Assembly (NCBI GenBank): GCA_030589825.1
Contig: JAUUZT010000075.1
Coordinates: 1 to 5,067, forward strand
DNA: 5,067 bases
Source: Dehalococcoidia bacterium
GTDB lineage: Bacteria > Chloroflexota > Dehalococcoidia > GIF9 > AB-539-J10
Direction: 5' to 3'
Position numbers and translations under genes: made by a program. The notes under the pieces were generated by a model. That model was not told where the DNA came from. It ran no database searches and worked only from the letters and a program-made list of their open reading frames with translations. Shown piece after piece: positions 4,713 through 5,067 of this stretch (positions are counted from its first letter, which is position 1; each line of letters begins with the position of its first letter).

Positions 4713-5067
4713 ATGAGCTATGAAATCAATACTATAAAGCTTGATGGCCTTGTGTCTTCGAGAGATATCCGGCAACCTCTGGAGTGGAATTGCCTTTTTA
4801 CTTTACCTTGTTGGTTGAAGACTTGGTGGCAGGACTTCGGAGCAGGAATTGAACCAATCATCTTAGACGTCAGGGAAGATAATTGCGCAATTGGTATTGC
4901 CCCTCTGCTGATAGAGGATGGGGTGGCTCGCTTTATGGGCAGCCGTGACGTGTGTGATTATCTGGACTTCGCAGTAGACCCGAAGAGGGAAAAGGAGTTC
5001 TTTAATGTGCTGCTTGATGAGTTGAGACGAAGAGAAATGCAATGTCTGGATTTGCACTGTTTGAGGC
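4713..5067 (+). CDS. FemAB/CelD-like GNAT-fold acyltransferase, N-terminal part, cut by window edge
   Basis: The frame is open from the ATG at 4713 to the window end, giving 118 codons with no stop; TAA at 4686-4688 closes it upstream. Residues 23-43 (LEWNCLF, then CWLKTWWQDFG) match the W-N-x-L and L-x-TWW-x-x-FG pattern near the start of CelD/BcsL-type proteins. Next come IAPLL (62-66), a short FMGS (74-77), and DYLDFAVDP (82-90), followed by a helix of the GNAT-like fold. Family members are thought to transfer acyl or aminoacyl groups in envelope or polysaccharide biosynthesis, mostly without direct proof. The catalytic C-terminal GNAT domain lies outside the window. No Shine-Dalgarno precedes the ATG, so the start is the only reasonable ATG rather than a confirmed one. 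It is divergent from the acid-sugar operon and probably unrelated to it. Confidence 0.72.
   Translation, partial: MSYEINTIKLDGLVSSRDIRQPLEWNCLFTLPCWLKTWWQDFGAGIEPIILDVREDNCAIGIAPLLIEDGVARFMGSRDVCDYLDFAVDPKREKEFFNVLLDELRRREMQCLDLHCLR

Noticed and set aside
4863..5057. Minus-strand open frame of 64 codons at the right edge
   Set aside because: It lies antisense to the plus-strand FemAB/CelD-like frame, which has clear family motifs.

Overview
The window is bacterial chromosomal DNA. It carries a compact minus-strand operon of four complete genes, flanked by two genes cut by the window edges. Base composition looks like the mid-40s percent GC by eye (not computed), with AT-richer intergenic stretches. 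Gene content suggests a free-living bacterium, probably from an uncultured environmental lineage. The FemAB/CelD-like and KAS III-like fragments remind me of Chloroflexota (Dehalococcoidia) sequences, but that placement is a weak impression.

Layout, in transcription order on the minus strand. An extended -10 promoter lies at 4412-4420. It is followed by an HD-domain hydrolase of unknown substrate (3351-4376), a DUF1537 four-carbon acid-sugar kinase (2110-3354), a PdxA2-type 4-phosphate dehydrogenase (1112-2113) and a KduD-like short-chain dehydrogenase (284-1054). The first three genes overlap by 4 nt each (ATGA, then GTGA), so they should be translationally coupled. The SDR follows after 57 nt with its own strong Shine-Dalgarno. 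A 9-bp inverted repeat just after the SDR stop may end the transcript.

After a 176-nt gap, the N-terminus of a FabH-like ketoacyl-ACP synthase III starts at 107 (GTG, minus strand) and leaves the window at its left edge. At the right edge, on the plus strand and divergent from the operon, a FemAB/CelD-like acyltransferase begins at 4713 and runs off the end. The 336-nt divergent intergenic region (4377-4712) holds the operon promoter and several inverted repeats, two of which look like REP-type dispersed elements.

How the genes work together. DUF1537 kinase plus PdxA2 is the established pair for catabolism of four-carbon acid sugars such as D-threonate: phosphorylation at O-4, then oxidation and decarboxylation to dihydroxyacetone phosphate. 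The KduD-like SDR probably feeds or interconverts an acid sugar. The HD protein at the head of the operon has no place in the known route and is the most interesting unknown here. No transporter or regulator gene is visible in the window.
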